Origin: Stenogyne calaminthoides | Taxonomy: Eukaryota; Streptophyta; Magnoliopsida; Lamiales; Lamiaceae | DNA: 64,000 nt | Assembly (NCBI GenBank): GCA_037126765.1 | Contig: JBBCBC010000016.1 | Span: 13,938,728-14,002,727, forward strand | Direction: 5' to 3' | Shown: positions 45,268 to 56,079 of the stretch, piece by piece | How the letters are laid out: each line of letters begins with the position of its first letter | Position numbering within the stretch: the first letter of the stretch is position 1 | Notes under the pieces: model-generated | What the model saw: only the letters and a program-made list of their open reading frames with translations | The model's database searches: none | Told to the model about the DNA's origin: nothing | Translations under genes and position numbers: made by a program

Positions 45268-46690
45268 TCAATCACCTACATGTCTAACCCCTAGATCATC
45301 AAAATGTCTAGTGTGTACATGAACACTCAAAGCCTTGGTGAAAGGATCAGCCAAATTATTCTCTGTGGGGACACGTTCTAACTCCATCTCTCCTCTAGCA
45401 ATTATCTCTCTTATCAAGTGATAACGCCTCGATACATGCTTGTTTCTGTTATTGGATCTAGGTTCCTTAGCTTGCGCAACCGCATCAGTGTTGTCACAAT
45501 ACAACTTTATTGGACTGCTGGCACTCAGAACTACCCCTAGTTCATTTAAGAACTGTTTTATCCAGACAGCTTCTGCCGCAGCAATATACTCAAATTCGGT
45601 TGTTGAATCTGCAATAGTTTCTTGTTTGGAACTATTCCAACTAACCGCCCCACCATTGAGAACGAAAATATAGCCCGACTGTGATTTGTAATCATCATAG
45701 TTAGATTGGAAACTTTCATCAGCATAACCATTTGCAACTAGCTCTGACTGTCCTCTGTAGACCAAGAAGCAATCTTTGGTACGTCTAAGGTACTTAAGAA
45801 TGTTCTTGACAGCAATCCAGTGAGGTTCACCCAGATTCTGCTGGTATCTACCCATGGTGCTGACAGCGAAGGCCACATCTGGCCTAGTGCAAGTCATGGG
45901 TACATGACGAAGCCAATTGCAGATGCATACGGTATATCCTTCATGCGCCGGATATCAGCGTCTGTGGAAGGACAATCCTTCTTAGAAAACTTTATGTAAT
46001 GACATACCGGTAGAGAACCTCTCTTAGAGTTCTCCATCGCAAATCGCTTCAACACCTTATCAACGTAGGTTGACTGTGACAGCCCCAACATTTTCTTGGA
46101 TCTATCCCTGTGGATCTTGATCTCTAAGATGTAGCAGGCCTCACCAAGATCCTTCATCATGAAAGTTTTTTATAGCCAATCTTTTACAGACTGCATGAGA
46201 GGGATATTATTTCCCATAATTAATATGTCATCGACATACACAACTATGAAAATAATATTTCTCCCACTGCGTTTACGATAAACGCATGGATCTTCCGAAT
46301 TTCTGATGAAGTCAAACGATTGACAGCTTCATCAAATCGGATATTCCAACTCCTAGAAGCTTGCTTCAGTCCATAAATTGACCGTTTAAGCTTGCACACA
46401 AGATTAGAATTTGGCTTAGATACAAAACTTCCAGTTGACTCATAAACACCTCCTTATCAATGTTTCCATTGAGGAAGACTGTTTTGACATCCATCTGCCA
46501 AATCGCATAATCTAGCTGTGCTTCTACCGCAAGTAGAATTCAAATGGACTTAATTTTGGCAACAGGTGAGAAAGTCTCATCATAGTCAATGCCTTTGCGT
46601 TTACTATAACCTTTTTCCACAAACCTAGCCTTGTAGGTCTGTACCTTGTCATTTGCATCAGTCTTACGTTTGTAGACCCATTTGCAACCT
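45268..46690 (-). pseudogene. Copia reverse transcriptase and RNase H
   Basis: RNase H is one open stretch (45897-45268) with KQETIADSTTEFEYIAAAEA, YCDNTDAVAQAKEP and NKHVSRRYHLIREI, ending NLADPFTKAL. The RT catalytic YVDD is readable on the minus strand at about 46228. The fingers/palm from about 46690 is broken into short frames (one at 46160-45894). RT and RNase H copy the genomic RNA to DNA. The GAP between frames reflects at least three shifts or stops. Confidence 0.85.
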
Positions 46691-46696
46691 ATGGGT

Positions 46697-47249
46697 TTAA
46701 ACCCCTTTCGCCAACTCAACCAAGTCCCAGACTTGATTGGTGTACATCGAGTTCATCTCGGATTTCATAGCTTCATGCCACTTCTCTGAGTCAACACCTA
46801 ATGTTGCCTCAGTGTAAGTTCTGGAATCGTCTTTATCCAGGATCTCCACGTCATCATGTTCCTCTACAAGGAAGCCAAAATATCTAGTGGGTGGATTACG
46901 AATTCTAGTAGACTTACGGCTTTGGTTGTGTAGGTTGTACATTATGACCGTGAAAATTTTGTGGTGCATCAATTTTATCAATGTCCGGAGAGTCCTCAAG
47001 AGCAACACTTTTAGATGCCTCTTGGGGGGAGGTTAAAAGTATGCTGTTCTCATTCAGTCCACTTGGAGTTTGCTGCGAAGGCAGTGTAACTCCAATTACG
47101 CTCCCACTGACTGAAAGAGGATCACTAAGTGATAAACTTCCACCATGAGAGCTGTTGAATGATCCCACTGATTCCTTGTCACGTTTGTTTGACAAGTTAT
47201 CAGTCTCTTGGTTATCTTGTGGTTCTTGAATTTCTTCAAGTTCTATCAT
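46697..47249 (-). pseudogene. Copia integrase-RT linker region
   Basis: Two overlapping frames (46697-47008 and 46914-47249) in different phases encode the Ser/Pro-rich linker and then RKSTRIRNPPTRYFGFLVEE and ATLGVDSEKWHEAMKSEMNS, the segment that starts Copia reverse transcriptase. One frameshift separates them. Confidence 0.75.
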
Positions 47250-47333
47250 CTTACGACCTTGTTAGACATAGTCTTCTTCGAGAAACCTGGCATGTCTAGA
47301 AACAATCACTGTATGTTTCTCAGGTAGATAGAA

Positions 47334-47942
47334 CTAACATCCTCTAGTTTCCTTAGGATAACCCACAAGGTAACCCTTGTCACCTTTGGATTCCAACTTA
47401 TCAGTAAGCATGTTTTTCACAATTGCGGGGCAACCCCACGTTTTAATATGCGAAAAAGTTGGCTTCTTGCCACACCATAGTTCATATGGTGTATGCTCAA
47501 CCGATTTGGATGGAATCGTATTCAAAATATAAATTGAGGTATGTAATGCATATCCCCATAAGAATTTCGGAAGAGAGGAAAAGCTCATCATGGATCTTAC
47601 CATGTCTAACAAGGTTCGGTTTCTCCTCTCGGATACTCTGTTCCTTTTCGGTGTTCCGGGAGGAGTCCATTGTGATTGGATACCATGTAACTTTAAGTAA
47701 TCAAATACTCTTCCAAGTTGCTTCTCTACTTCAGCTTTAAACCCCTTGAATTTCTCAAAAGATTCGGATTTGTGTTTCATAAGATACACATATCCGTACC
47801 TTGAGAAATCGTTAGTAAAAATGATGAAGTAGCCGAAGTGACCCCTAGCTAGAGTGGGCAATGGTCCACAGACATCACCGTGGATCAACTCTAGAACTTC
47901 TTGGGCACGAACCCCTTTTCCAGACAAGGGTTTGTTGGTCAT
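47334..47942 (-). pseudogene. Copia integrase core with a deleted catalytic segment
   Basis: Reads LELIHGDVCGPLPTLARGHF (first catalytic Asp), FKAEVEKQLGRVFDYLKLHG, then WTPPGTPKRNRVSERRNRTL (catalytic Glu) and HTPYELWCGKKPTFSHIKTW. Copia integrases normally carry a short stretch with the second catalytic Asp between EKQLGR and the DYLK segment. It is missing in frame here, so the DDE triad is incomplete. The frame is otherwise open over 202 codons. Confidence 0.85.
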
Positions 47943-48004
47943 TTTGCCCTTGAGACAGGATTCACAATTTCCATAAGACTCAAAGTCGAATGGGGTTAAG
48001 TAGT

Positions 48005-48563
48005 CTAACTTCCTTTACCTTGCAATCCTATTCTCATTTGCATGATCAAGCCTACAATGCCACAAGTAAGTCGGGTTTTCATGATTACTAAGTTTGAGTC
48101 ATTTGTTTTGTATATTAAGAATATTATGTCTACAATGCAACAAGTATAAACCATTCGATAAAGGAGCATTCCCATACATATCACCATTAAGTGAAAAATA
48201 ACAATTAGTATTTGCAAAATGGAAGGAAAACCCTTCAATGTCTATCATAAAAAGAGAAATAATGTTGCGAGTAATAGAAGGAACGAAATAACAATTATTC
48301 AGTTCGAGTCTAAAACCAGAGGGTAAATCTAAAACGTAAACGCCAACACATTCAGTAGTAACTTTTGCTCCATTCCCAACGTGTAAGGCTACTTCACCCG
48401 ACCTAACTACCCTGCTATGCTTGAGACCCTGTACATTAGTACAAATGTGTGAGCCACAATCGGTATCTAATACCCAGCAGTTAACATCATATGTGGACAT
48501 GTATATCTCAATAACAAACATACATGTTCCAGTGGCTGAGACACCTTGTGTCTTTTTTTTCAA
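48005..48563 (-). pseudogene. Copia protease and pre-integrase region
   Basis: Reads CWVLDTDCGSHICTNVQGLK, the aspartic protease active-site region, where D-T/S-G is usual and DTD is seen, so the catalytic Gly is replaced. It continues to LNNCYFVPSITRNIISLFMI. The pre-integrase (HHCC) zinc segment lies in another frame (48238-48005) with shifts. Confidence 0.75.
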
Positions 48564-49224
48564 CTGCTAGAACCGTGCAGTCCTTCTTCCAATGCCCCTT
48601 CTGCTTGCAGTAGAGACATACATCCTTCTCCACCCCCTCCTTCTTTTGAATTCCACCTTTGGGCTTAAGGAAGCTTGGCTTGGAGCCTTTCTTTGCCTTG
48701 CCCCTTCGCTTCTTCTTTCCTTTCGGAGCAAAAGAAGTAGAGACACTCACCATGAGCCCGGGCTTTTCCTTAGCAGTGGAAGACTCAAAGGTCTTTAGCA
48801 TGTTATGTAGCTCGGGCATAGTCAACTCCGTCTTATTCATATTGAAGTTTACCATGAAACTCAAATATGAATCGGGAAGTGACTTAAGAATGGCATAAAC
48901 AACAACAATGGTCTTGAGCTCAATGCCCAGACGATCAAGTTTCTCGATTAGCCCAATCATCTTCAACACATGAGGAGAAACCTTCTCTCCCTCAGACAGT
49001 CGGCATCTAAACAGATCTTTCATCACTTCATAAATCTCGAAACGAGATTCAGAATCAAAGACATCCTTAAGATGCTTGATCATCTCGAAGGGAAGCATCT
49101 TCTCATGCTGCCTTTGCAATTCAGGAGTCATCCCGAGTAGCATAACACACTGAGCCTGGGAAGCATCCTCTTGATGGTTCTTCTGAGCCAGTGGTGTCAA
49201 GCGCCTCAGCCTCTTCAGTACCAA
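48508..49224 (-). CDS. Copia gag (partial, zinc knuckle intact)
   Basis: A 238-codon open stretch. Residues 30-150 carry the Copia gag fold signature (FEMIKHLKDVFDSESRFEIY, LSEGEKVSPHVLKMIGLIEK, LPDSYLSFMVNFNMNKTELT). A basic stretch (residues 168-200) precedes the knuckle Cys203-x2-Cys206-x4-His211-x4-Cys216. The N-terminus is absent because the Sirevirus LTR begins 21 bp past the frame (49246). The frame runs on past the knuckle into the protease region in another phase. Confidence 0.85.
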   Translation of the reverse strand: MVLKRLRRLTPLAQKNHQEDASQAQCVMLLGMTPELQRQHEKMLPFEMIKHLKDVFDSESRFEIYEVMKDLFRCRLSEGEKVSPHVLKMIGLIEKLDRLGIELKTIVVVYAILKSLPDSYLSFMVNFNMNKTELTMPELHNMLKTFESSTAKEKPGLMVSVSTSFAPKGKKKRRGKAKKGSKPSFLKPKGGIQKKEGVEKDVCLYCKQKGHWKKDCTVLAVEKKDTRCLSHWNMYVCY

Positions 49225-49245
49225 TCTCTGGGGTAACAGGGATTG

Positions 49246-50818
49246 TGTTGGTCCCGGTGCAAATGAGTCTTACACGTGTATGGGGGGGAATACACGTGTT
49301 CAGTGTTTTTAAAACTTTTTCTTACTGAGGTCAGCTTGGGTCAGATAATCCTGAAGATTAGGTTACGAAGCCTGGATCGCTCTGAGTCAAAGTCTCATTG
49401 AGACAAAGTGATCCCGAGATGCTTTCAGATACCTCAGATAATCCCAACTGAGTCCTGAGTGTCAGAGATCCTGAGTTGCTTGGATCAGATAACTAACTTA
49501 CTAAATCCTCAGAAGAGAAATCAGTTTGGTAACTATCTGTTCTAGCTACTCAGTCGTGCGGAATGGTTGGCCCTTTAGTTTATACTCGTTTTAAGCTTTG
49601 CTGAAAACCTTCCCTTTATGAATTAATGATTAAGCTGTGATTCACTTATGCAACTTCAGTGGATTGATTCCAACTGAATATCAGTGAAAAGTATGCTTTC
49701 AAAAACAAGTCAATGCAACAGTTAACCACAGATAAGGAAAGCAATAAAGAACACAGCAATTATAGTGGTTCAGAGACTCAAGCTCCTACTTCCACTCTCC
49801 CTGACTCTTCAGAGAAATTCACTAATCACTTCTGAGCTTTCTAACTACCTCGTAGTTTACTTACTCAACTCGGCCCTGAGTTTTCTGACTACTCCACGTA
49901 GTTTTACTTACTCAACCCGACCTTGAGTTTTTACACTACCTCCGTGGTTTACTTACTCAAAACACAAACAAGCTTTCGGACTACCCTCAGAGCTTACTAA
50001 CTTCTCCTCTAGAGTTTTCTCACTACTCCGCGTAGTTTACTAACTCTTTACAACTCTTCTCACCAACAAACACACTCCAACTACCTTCTCAAGGGTTTGG
50101 GGTTTCCTCGATTGGTTTCAACTAGGATGAGATATCCTTTACAATGAAGCACAATGCAAAGGGTTAGGATATCTCGACTAAGCTTTGGATAATTCTTATC
50201 AAGCTAGGCTTAGTATAGTGAGCTCTCTTCAATATAGAAGCACTTGGGAAATTCTAAGTTTTTCGAGTGCTTTAACTTTTGCAAGAATAAGTTTGAGCTC
50301 TTGAGTTGCGTATAAATTTCCCGTAACCTTACAATGTAGAGGGTCATCAGTATTTATAGGCATACACCAAGGTCACTCTTGAAAACTATCCGTTGGAGAG
50401 ATAACTTCGTGAGTTTCCTCTTAAGGTGTGTGAGAAATGACTATATTTAGGGTTTGAAACTCCCTAAGACATTTTAGGCAATAACCTTTCATGTAGCCGG
50501 TCTTCACTTTTTGCAGTCTGGAACTTTTGTACATCTGACATCTTTTTTTTTGACTGTTATCCTTTGTCGATTATCGATATGACACAATTGTCGTCTTCCT
50601 CTTTTTGACTTTTGTCTCCAGTTAAAGGTAGACACCTTCAACGGCTCTTTTTGGTTACAAACTCTGAGTTTGATATAACCTTAACAACACTTCTGACTTA
50701 GTTCCTTTTGTCTGCACTTGAATGTCTTGGCAATATCTAACTTTCTTAAGGAATCGCGTTTTTCTCAGTAATACATCCTTCAGATAGATATATTCAGTGC
50801 CTCGGACCATTCAGGTTC
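49246..50818 (-). repeat. 3' LTR of the large Sirevirus, left part
   Basis: Plus-strand start TGTTGGTCCCGGTGC equals the reverse of the LTR end. Interrupted at 50818 by the nested element; the remaining 399 bp are at 55346-55744. Total about 1.97 kb. Confidence 0.9.
49838..50050. repeat. LTR minisatellite, about 50-bp units
   Basis: About four to five units of the type TAGTTTACTTACTCAACTCG plus CCTGAGTTTTCTGACTAC, with variation. Part of the large Sirevirus LTR. Confidence 0.7.
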
Positions 50819-52041
50819 TGTTGGGAGATGAATTTAATAAAAGATTATATGATTTTGATTAGATCCCAAAACCCCTAAGTATGACATGTTCAGGATAATC
50901 TTGATAGATGAATCAGATTCGGTTTTTAGAGTGTTCAGATATTATCTGGACACTGTATAGTTAAGCAGATATAGAAACGGGTTAGTTTTTTTCAAGACTC
51001 AAGAAGAAAATCGAGATATCAAGACTCTTCGAAGATACTGAGAAAACAAGGCTCGAGAAAAATCAAGGCTCGAGAAAATCAAGACTCGAGAAAATATCAA
51101 GGCACAAGATTTATCAAGACTTCGATAACATATACCAATGCTCAAGATATCCTGAATGTTCCGAGGCACCGGTTAAGGAATATAGCCGTTGGAATCCAAA
51201 TGACGTGGACCAACGAGAGAAAGACAACCAAACGGAAAAAGTCTGCCGAGAACTTACAAAGAATAGTATGGATTTGAATGTGATTCTCTCCAATCGGTAA
51301 CATTCAAATCCACACTATAAATACAAGTTCTTCCTTCATTATCATGTGTGGAAGTGTGAAAAAAGATAGCAACAATGCTTTCTGAGCCAAAAAGTGTTAT
51401 AGCCAAAAGCATTCCCACCCTAGAACACAAGCCTATAGATATACAAATATATTCAAAGAGTGTTCTAGAACCCAATCTAAGCAACCCCACGATGTATCAT
51501 AAGCTTAGAGAGATTTTCCCAACCTTAGCATTGAGGCTAAACCATTGTAAGGGAAAATCTCACCATAGTTGGAGACAACACCAAAACCCAAACCCAGTGG
51601 TGAAGTGAGGTAGTTGTTAGGCAAACCCGAGTGAGGGTGATAAGTCCCGATGGAGTGTGAACTCGTTAAACATCTATTGGCGATCCCGTGGAGGGTGATA
51701 AGTCCCGTCCGAACCCGAGAGAGGTTATAAGTCCGATTCAGTGTGAGCTCGGTAAATTTCTATTGGTAATCCCGTGGAGGGTGATAAGTCCCGTTTAAAG
51801 GAATTTCCCTAGAGAGGAGAGTGGATGTAGGACCGGTTGTCCGAACCACTATATATTCTTTGTTTGTTTCTTCGCTTTATGTTTATACTTGTCATAAACG
51901 TTTATAAGCAAAGTACACACATGAGCTCAAAAGTTTCGAAAAATTGGAGCACTCTGCCCTCATCCTGTTTTTATGCAATGCGAAATGAAAACGTCTTTTG
52001 CTTCATAGCACGCGAAAATAGGTTTTTCTCCGGGACCAACA
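50819..52041 (+). repeat. 5' LTR of the nested Sirevirus element (1,223 bp)
   Basis: Starts TGTTGGGAGATGAATTTAAT, ends CCGGGACCAACA. TATA box TATAAATA at 51316-51323. GGGTGATAAGTCCCG minisatellite near 51625-51800. Confidence 0.9.
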
Positions 52042-52144
52042 AGTGGTATCAAAGCGGTGCTCAAAAGATTACTTTTTCAATGTTTTTACTTTGAGTAGAT
52101 CTTTTCTTTTTAAACCTATCTACGATCCGATATCAACAAAAGCG

Positions 52145-52920
52145 GTACCAAGGAAACATAAAGTTTTACACAACAATGGAATAATAGAACTTTTCATTGA
52201 TAAAGACCAAGGTCGGTTACATTACAAGTTACAAATGCAAGAAAACACGAAGGTCAATACATAACTCTAAACCCTAAACCCTTAAGCCATATCCCTAAAC
52301 CCTCATCCCCAACCCAAGTGGAGCGGGAAAGAGAGAGATTTTTAAATATGATGCTCTCATTTTCCCCCACTTAACAAGGAGTGAGAGAGGCTTTAAAGAA
52401 AGAAAATCCCAAATCTCAATTATATCAAGAAAATGGAGCGAGAGCTGCCTTGATAGGATTTTTTTTTTTAGCCAGAGCCCCTAGGAGGAGCAAAAGGGCG
52501 CCCAAATCAATTTTGTTAAAGGGTGAGTTTGATATAGGAGGATCACCATTATCGATTAAGATCGTATATCAAACTCACATTCATTTTCGGACTAAGTCTG
52601 TTGATGGTAGTCAAATAACGATAGACACACAAGGTGCATTTAGGAGAAGTGTCTTCTCGGTTACAACAATGAGAACCACCGCCATGGTGAAAGAGAAGCT
52701 TTAAAACGATCGTTATGTGAAATCGTTGACGATGATGAAAAGCAACAATAAGGGATAAAACAGAGTTGATTTGAGAAGATAAAATCATGGAAAAAGGGGT
52801 AAAAGTGTTTTGCCTTAAGTCTCACTTTAAACAAGGGTTCACCAGGATACATCTGAAGAAGATATGTATGGTGAATGAGTTATGTTGTGTAAAAAATTGG
52901 TCCAATTTATAGAGGCCAAG
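52145..52920 (-). other. Possible captured host-gene fragment in the nested element
   Basis: Read on the minus strand, this non-retroviral stretch has a TATA-like CTATAAATTGG (about 52905), then short frames of 63 and 79 codons (to 52549), and AATGAAAAGTTC-type 3' UTR sequence near 52190. None of the frames shows a known domain. The antisense, gene-like arrangement in the place of gag-pol suggests transduplication, but it could be degenerate element DNA. Confidence 0.35.
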
Positions 52921-54163
52921 CAAAAATGCAAATTTGAGTTCTCAAAGCCTATTTAGAAAAATTTGCATCACAAGGACAACGATGTAGAAATCACGCGACC
53001 GATAATTGGATAAAATTACGGCGGATTGACATATCGAGTGTATCGGGGCGATATCTCGCATGTCAAATCGCACCAACTTAGGAAGAGAGTCTACTACTCT
53101 AGACTAAGTTACGGCGAACATTTTCCAAGAATTGTCTTAATCTCGATTAGGTCAACAAAAATCGATTACATACAAAGTCGATCAAATGAAGAAAATCAAT
53201 TTGAACTTGAAAACTTCACCAAAATCGGATATATCGGTCTATATCGGTTGAAAGGGAACTTCAACTTGAGGGGGAACTCACGGAATCAAAAGTAAATGAT
53301 TGAGATCGGACGAGGTTTCTCGATAAGACCGATCAAGATCGGATGAGTTAGATGAGTTCTTGAGTCGCGAGAATCGAAAATGAAGAAAAGCTAAAGCCAA
53401 ATGTCGGAAAAAAGGTTACCGTCGAAGATAAGCGAAAGAGACTCAAGATCGACGCGTGATCGAGATCGATATATGATAAACCCGATATGCTAACCTAATA
53501 TGATGACCGATGCTATTTATATTGATCTAAAGAAGTGATTGATCTAATCGACGACCGATCGATCAAGAAGAAATCGATAGCATGAGTGAAAAGGAATCTT
53601 CAAGGATCTCGATTAGGTCAAGTAACCTCGAGGGTCGATGAAGCAAAAAGAGACCGTCGATGTCTGAAATCGAAGAAACTCGGTCGATGAAGTATCGGAT
53701 GCCCGATCGATACAAAGTCCGTTAAGGGAATGAGGAGACGAAGCGTAAGATGAAGATCAAGACCAAGACGAAGACTTGTAATTCTTTATGTTTGTGTCTT
53801 TATTTTCTTCAATAAAGTTCATTGTAATTTATGGCCCATAAACATACAATCAATGAAACTTTTATCTTTATGCTCAAAGATAATATCTCATTATCTTTTT
53901 TTTCATTATTTAGATATGCCCGATTGAATGTCTCGATCCGATTATATGCTCATATATAAAGGAAACTATATGATGCTATAAAAAACTGCTTAAGTATTTA
54001 GTAATGATCTATTTAGAAAAGATTCATTACTAAAGAAATTTGTTGAATGTTTTTAAATTGATTGGAGATTTACCTTTCTTGTAATAGGAAAAAAGCTTGA
54101 AACACTTATAGGTTATATGTTTGTAAACAAGATAGGTTTTGACATCATCAAAAAAGGGGAAAT
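52921..54163 (+). other. Non-coding internal region of the nested element, ending in polypurine tract
   Basis: 53260-53720 parallels the LTR segment at 5245-5960 but with almost no CAG or CTG. The end GACATCATCAAAAAAGGGGA is the polypurine tract. No protein match. Confidence 0.6.
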
Positions 54164-55345
54164 TGTTGGGAGATGAATTTAATAAAAGATTATATGATTT
54201 TGATTAGATCCCAAAACCCCTAAGTATGACATGTTCAGGATAATCTTGATAGATGAATCGAGATTCGGTTTTTAGAGTGTTCAGGATATTATTGTATAGT
54301 CGGCGATATAGAACAAAGTTAGTTTTTCAAAGACTCAATCAAAGAAATCGAGATATCTTGAAGACTCAAGAAGATCTGAGAACACAAGACTCGAGAGAAA
54401 CCGAAGGCTCGAGAAAATCAAGGCTCGGAGAAAATCAAGACTCGGAGAAATATCAAGGCACAAAGATTTCTCAAGACTTCGATAACATTTTGCTCCCAAT
54501 GTTCCGGAAACCTTCAAGCCGAGGAATATAGCCGATTGGAATCCAAACGTGGACCAACGAGGAAGAAGACAACCACGGAAAAAGCTTTTATGGATTTGAA
54601 TGTGATTCTCTCCAACCAGTAACATTCAAATCCACACTATAAATACAAGTTCTTCCTTCATTATCATGTGTGGAAGTGTGAAAAAGATAGCAACAATGCT
54701 TCTGAGCCAAAAGTGTTATAGCCAAAGCATTCCCACCCTAGAACACAAGCCTATAGATATACAAATATATTCAAAGAGTGTTCTAGAACCCAATCTAAGC
54801 AACCCACGTGTATCATAAGCTTAGAGATTTTTCCCAACCTTAGCATTGAGGCTAAACCATTGTAAGGGAAAATCTTACCATAGTTGGAGACAACACCAAA
54901 ACCCAAACCAGTGGTGAAGTGAGGTAGTTGTTAGGCAAACCAGAGTGAGGGTGATAAGTCCCGATGGAGTGTGAACTCGTTAAACATCTATTGGCGATCC
55001 CGTGGAGGGTGATAAGTCCCGAGGCGAGGTTATAAGTCCGATTCGAGTGTGAGCTCATTAAATATCTATTAGCAATCCCGTGGAGGGTGATAAGTCCCGT
55101 TTAAAGGAATTTCCCTAGAGAGGAGAGTGGATGTAGGACCCGGTTGTCCGAACCACTATATTCTTTGTGTTGTTCTTTGCTTTATGTTTATACTTGTCAT
55201 AATGCATTCGTTTATAAGCAAAGTACACACATGAGCTCAAAAGTTTCAAAAATTGGAGCACTCGCCCTCATCCTGTTTTTATGCACCGAAATGAAAAACG
55301 TCTTACTTGCACGCATAAAAAAATAGGTTTTCCACGGGACCAACG
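54164..55345 (+). repeat. 3' LTR of the nested Sirevirus element (about 1,182 bp)
   Basis: Same start as the 5' LTR. About 40 bp shorter, largely through loss of CAG/CTG-containing bases. Its last bases read GGGACCAAC without the usual final A. Confidence 0.85.
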
Positions 55346-55744
55346 GAGTTCATCTTGAGCATTCAATACTTTCTTGAGTCTTGATGAATTATTGTGCCTT
55401 GATATTCTTGATCTTCGATCTTGGTCTTCATCTTGCGTCTTGAGTCTTACGAGTCTTGAGTCTTCGAGTCTTGAGTTTCTTGAGTCTCTTGATCGATACT
55501 TCTTGAATCTTCGTCTTTGTGTCTTCGGTTCCTTAGTATCTCATGAGTCTTGATATCTCTCAAGATCCTCTTGAGTCTTCAGAACCTATCCTAAACTATA
55601 TCTGCTGACTATACATTTTGCAGATAACATCCTGAATACTAAAACTAAATCCTGACACAACTATCAAGATCATTCTGAACATGTCATACTCAGGGGTTTT
55701 GGGATCTTAATCAAAATCATATATATTAAATTCATCTCCCAACA
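55346..55744 (-). repeat. 3' LTR of the large Sirevirus, right part
   Basis: Resumes with GTTCATCTTGAGC after the nested insertion and ends TTCATCTCCCAACA. A CTTGAGTCTT-rich tract (about 55425-55590) is included. The next bases are the polypurine tract. Confidence 0.85.
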
Positions 55745-55765
55745 ATTTCCCCCTTTTTGATGATG
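55745..55765 (-). other. Polypurine tract of the large Sirevirus
   Basis: Plus strand ATTTCCCCCTTTTTGATGAT; reversed, AAAAAGGGGGAAAT next to the 3' LTR. Confidence 0.85.
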
Positions 55766-56079
55766 CCAAAACCTATCTTGTTACAAACATATGACCTATT
55801 TTCAGGTTTCAGTGTATCCTATTACAAGATTGGTTGTCTCCCAACAATTTCTAAAAAGAGAGAAACTCCTAACAATTTAAATCATTCAGTAATTTATTCA
55901 GTAATGAATCTCTTTAAGTAGTTCATTACTAAATACTTAAACAAGTTCCCCCATAACATCATACAGTCAGTTCAGAGACATTCATTCAGGCATATCAAAA
56001 TAAAAGACATGAAAATAAGATAATGAGATATTATCTTTTGAGCATAATGATAAATCTTCATTGATGATTGGTATCCCAT

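Larger units (their letters stand above)
43640..49245 (-). mobile_element. Copia retrotransposon (minus strand), truncated by Sirevirus insertion
   Basis: Order from the right on the minus strand: gag, protease, integrase, reverse transcriptase, RNase H, polypurine tract, 3' LTR. That is the Copia order. The gag start and 5' LTR are missing because a Sirevirus LTR begins at 49246. Many stops and shifts mean it is dead. Candidate target duplication on the left is CCAAC (43635-43639); its partner lies outside the window. It inserted into LINE-derived DNA. Confidence 0.9.
50819..55345 (+). mobile_element. Nested Sirevirus-type element without pol
   Basis: 5' LTR 50819-52041, primer site AGTGGTATCAAAGC at 52042, a 2.1-kb internal region, polypurine tract (AAAAAAGGGGAAAT, ends 54163), 3' LTR 54164-55345. 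It is inserted in the opposite orientation within the 3' LTR of the larger, related element. The left target string is GGTTC (50814-50818); the right reads AGTTC after CAACGG, best read as the same duplication with a local sequence error. No gag, protease, integrase or RT can be found, so it is non-autonomous. Confidence 0.85.

Noticed and set aside
52262..52300. Telomere-like CTCTAAACCCTAAACCC
   Set aside because: Only about two units of CCCTAAA; too short for an interstitial telomere array.
53281..53760. Repeat-induced or deaminase-type mutation of the CAG-poor block
   Set aside because: Changes are A to G and T to C with indels, not C to T or G to A, so deamination does not explain them.
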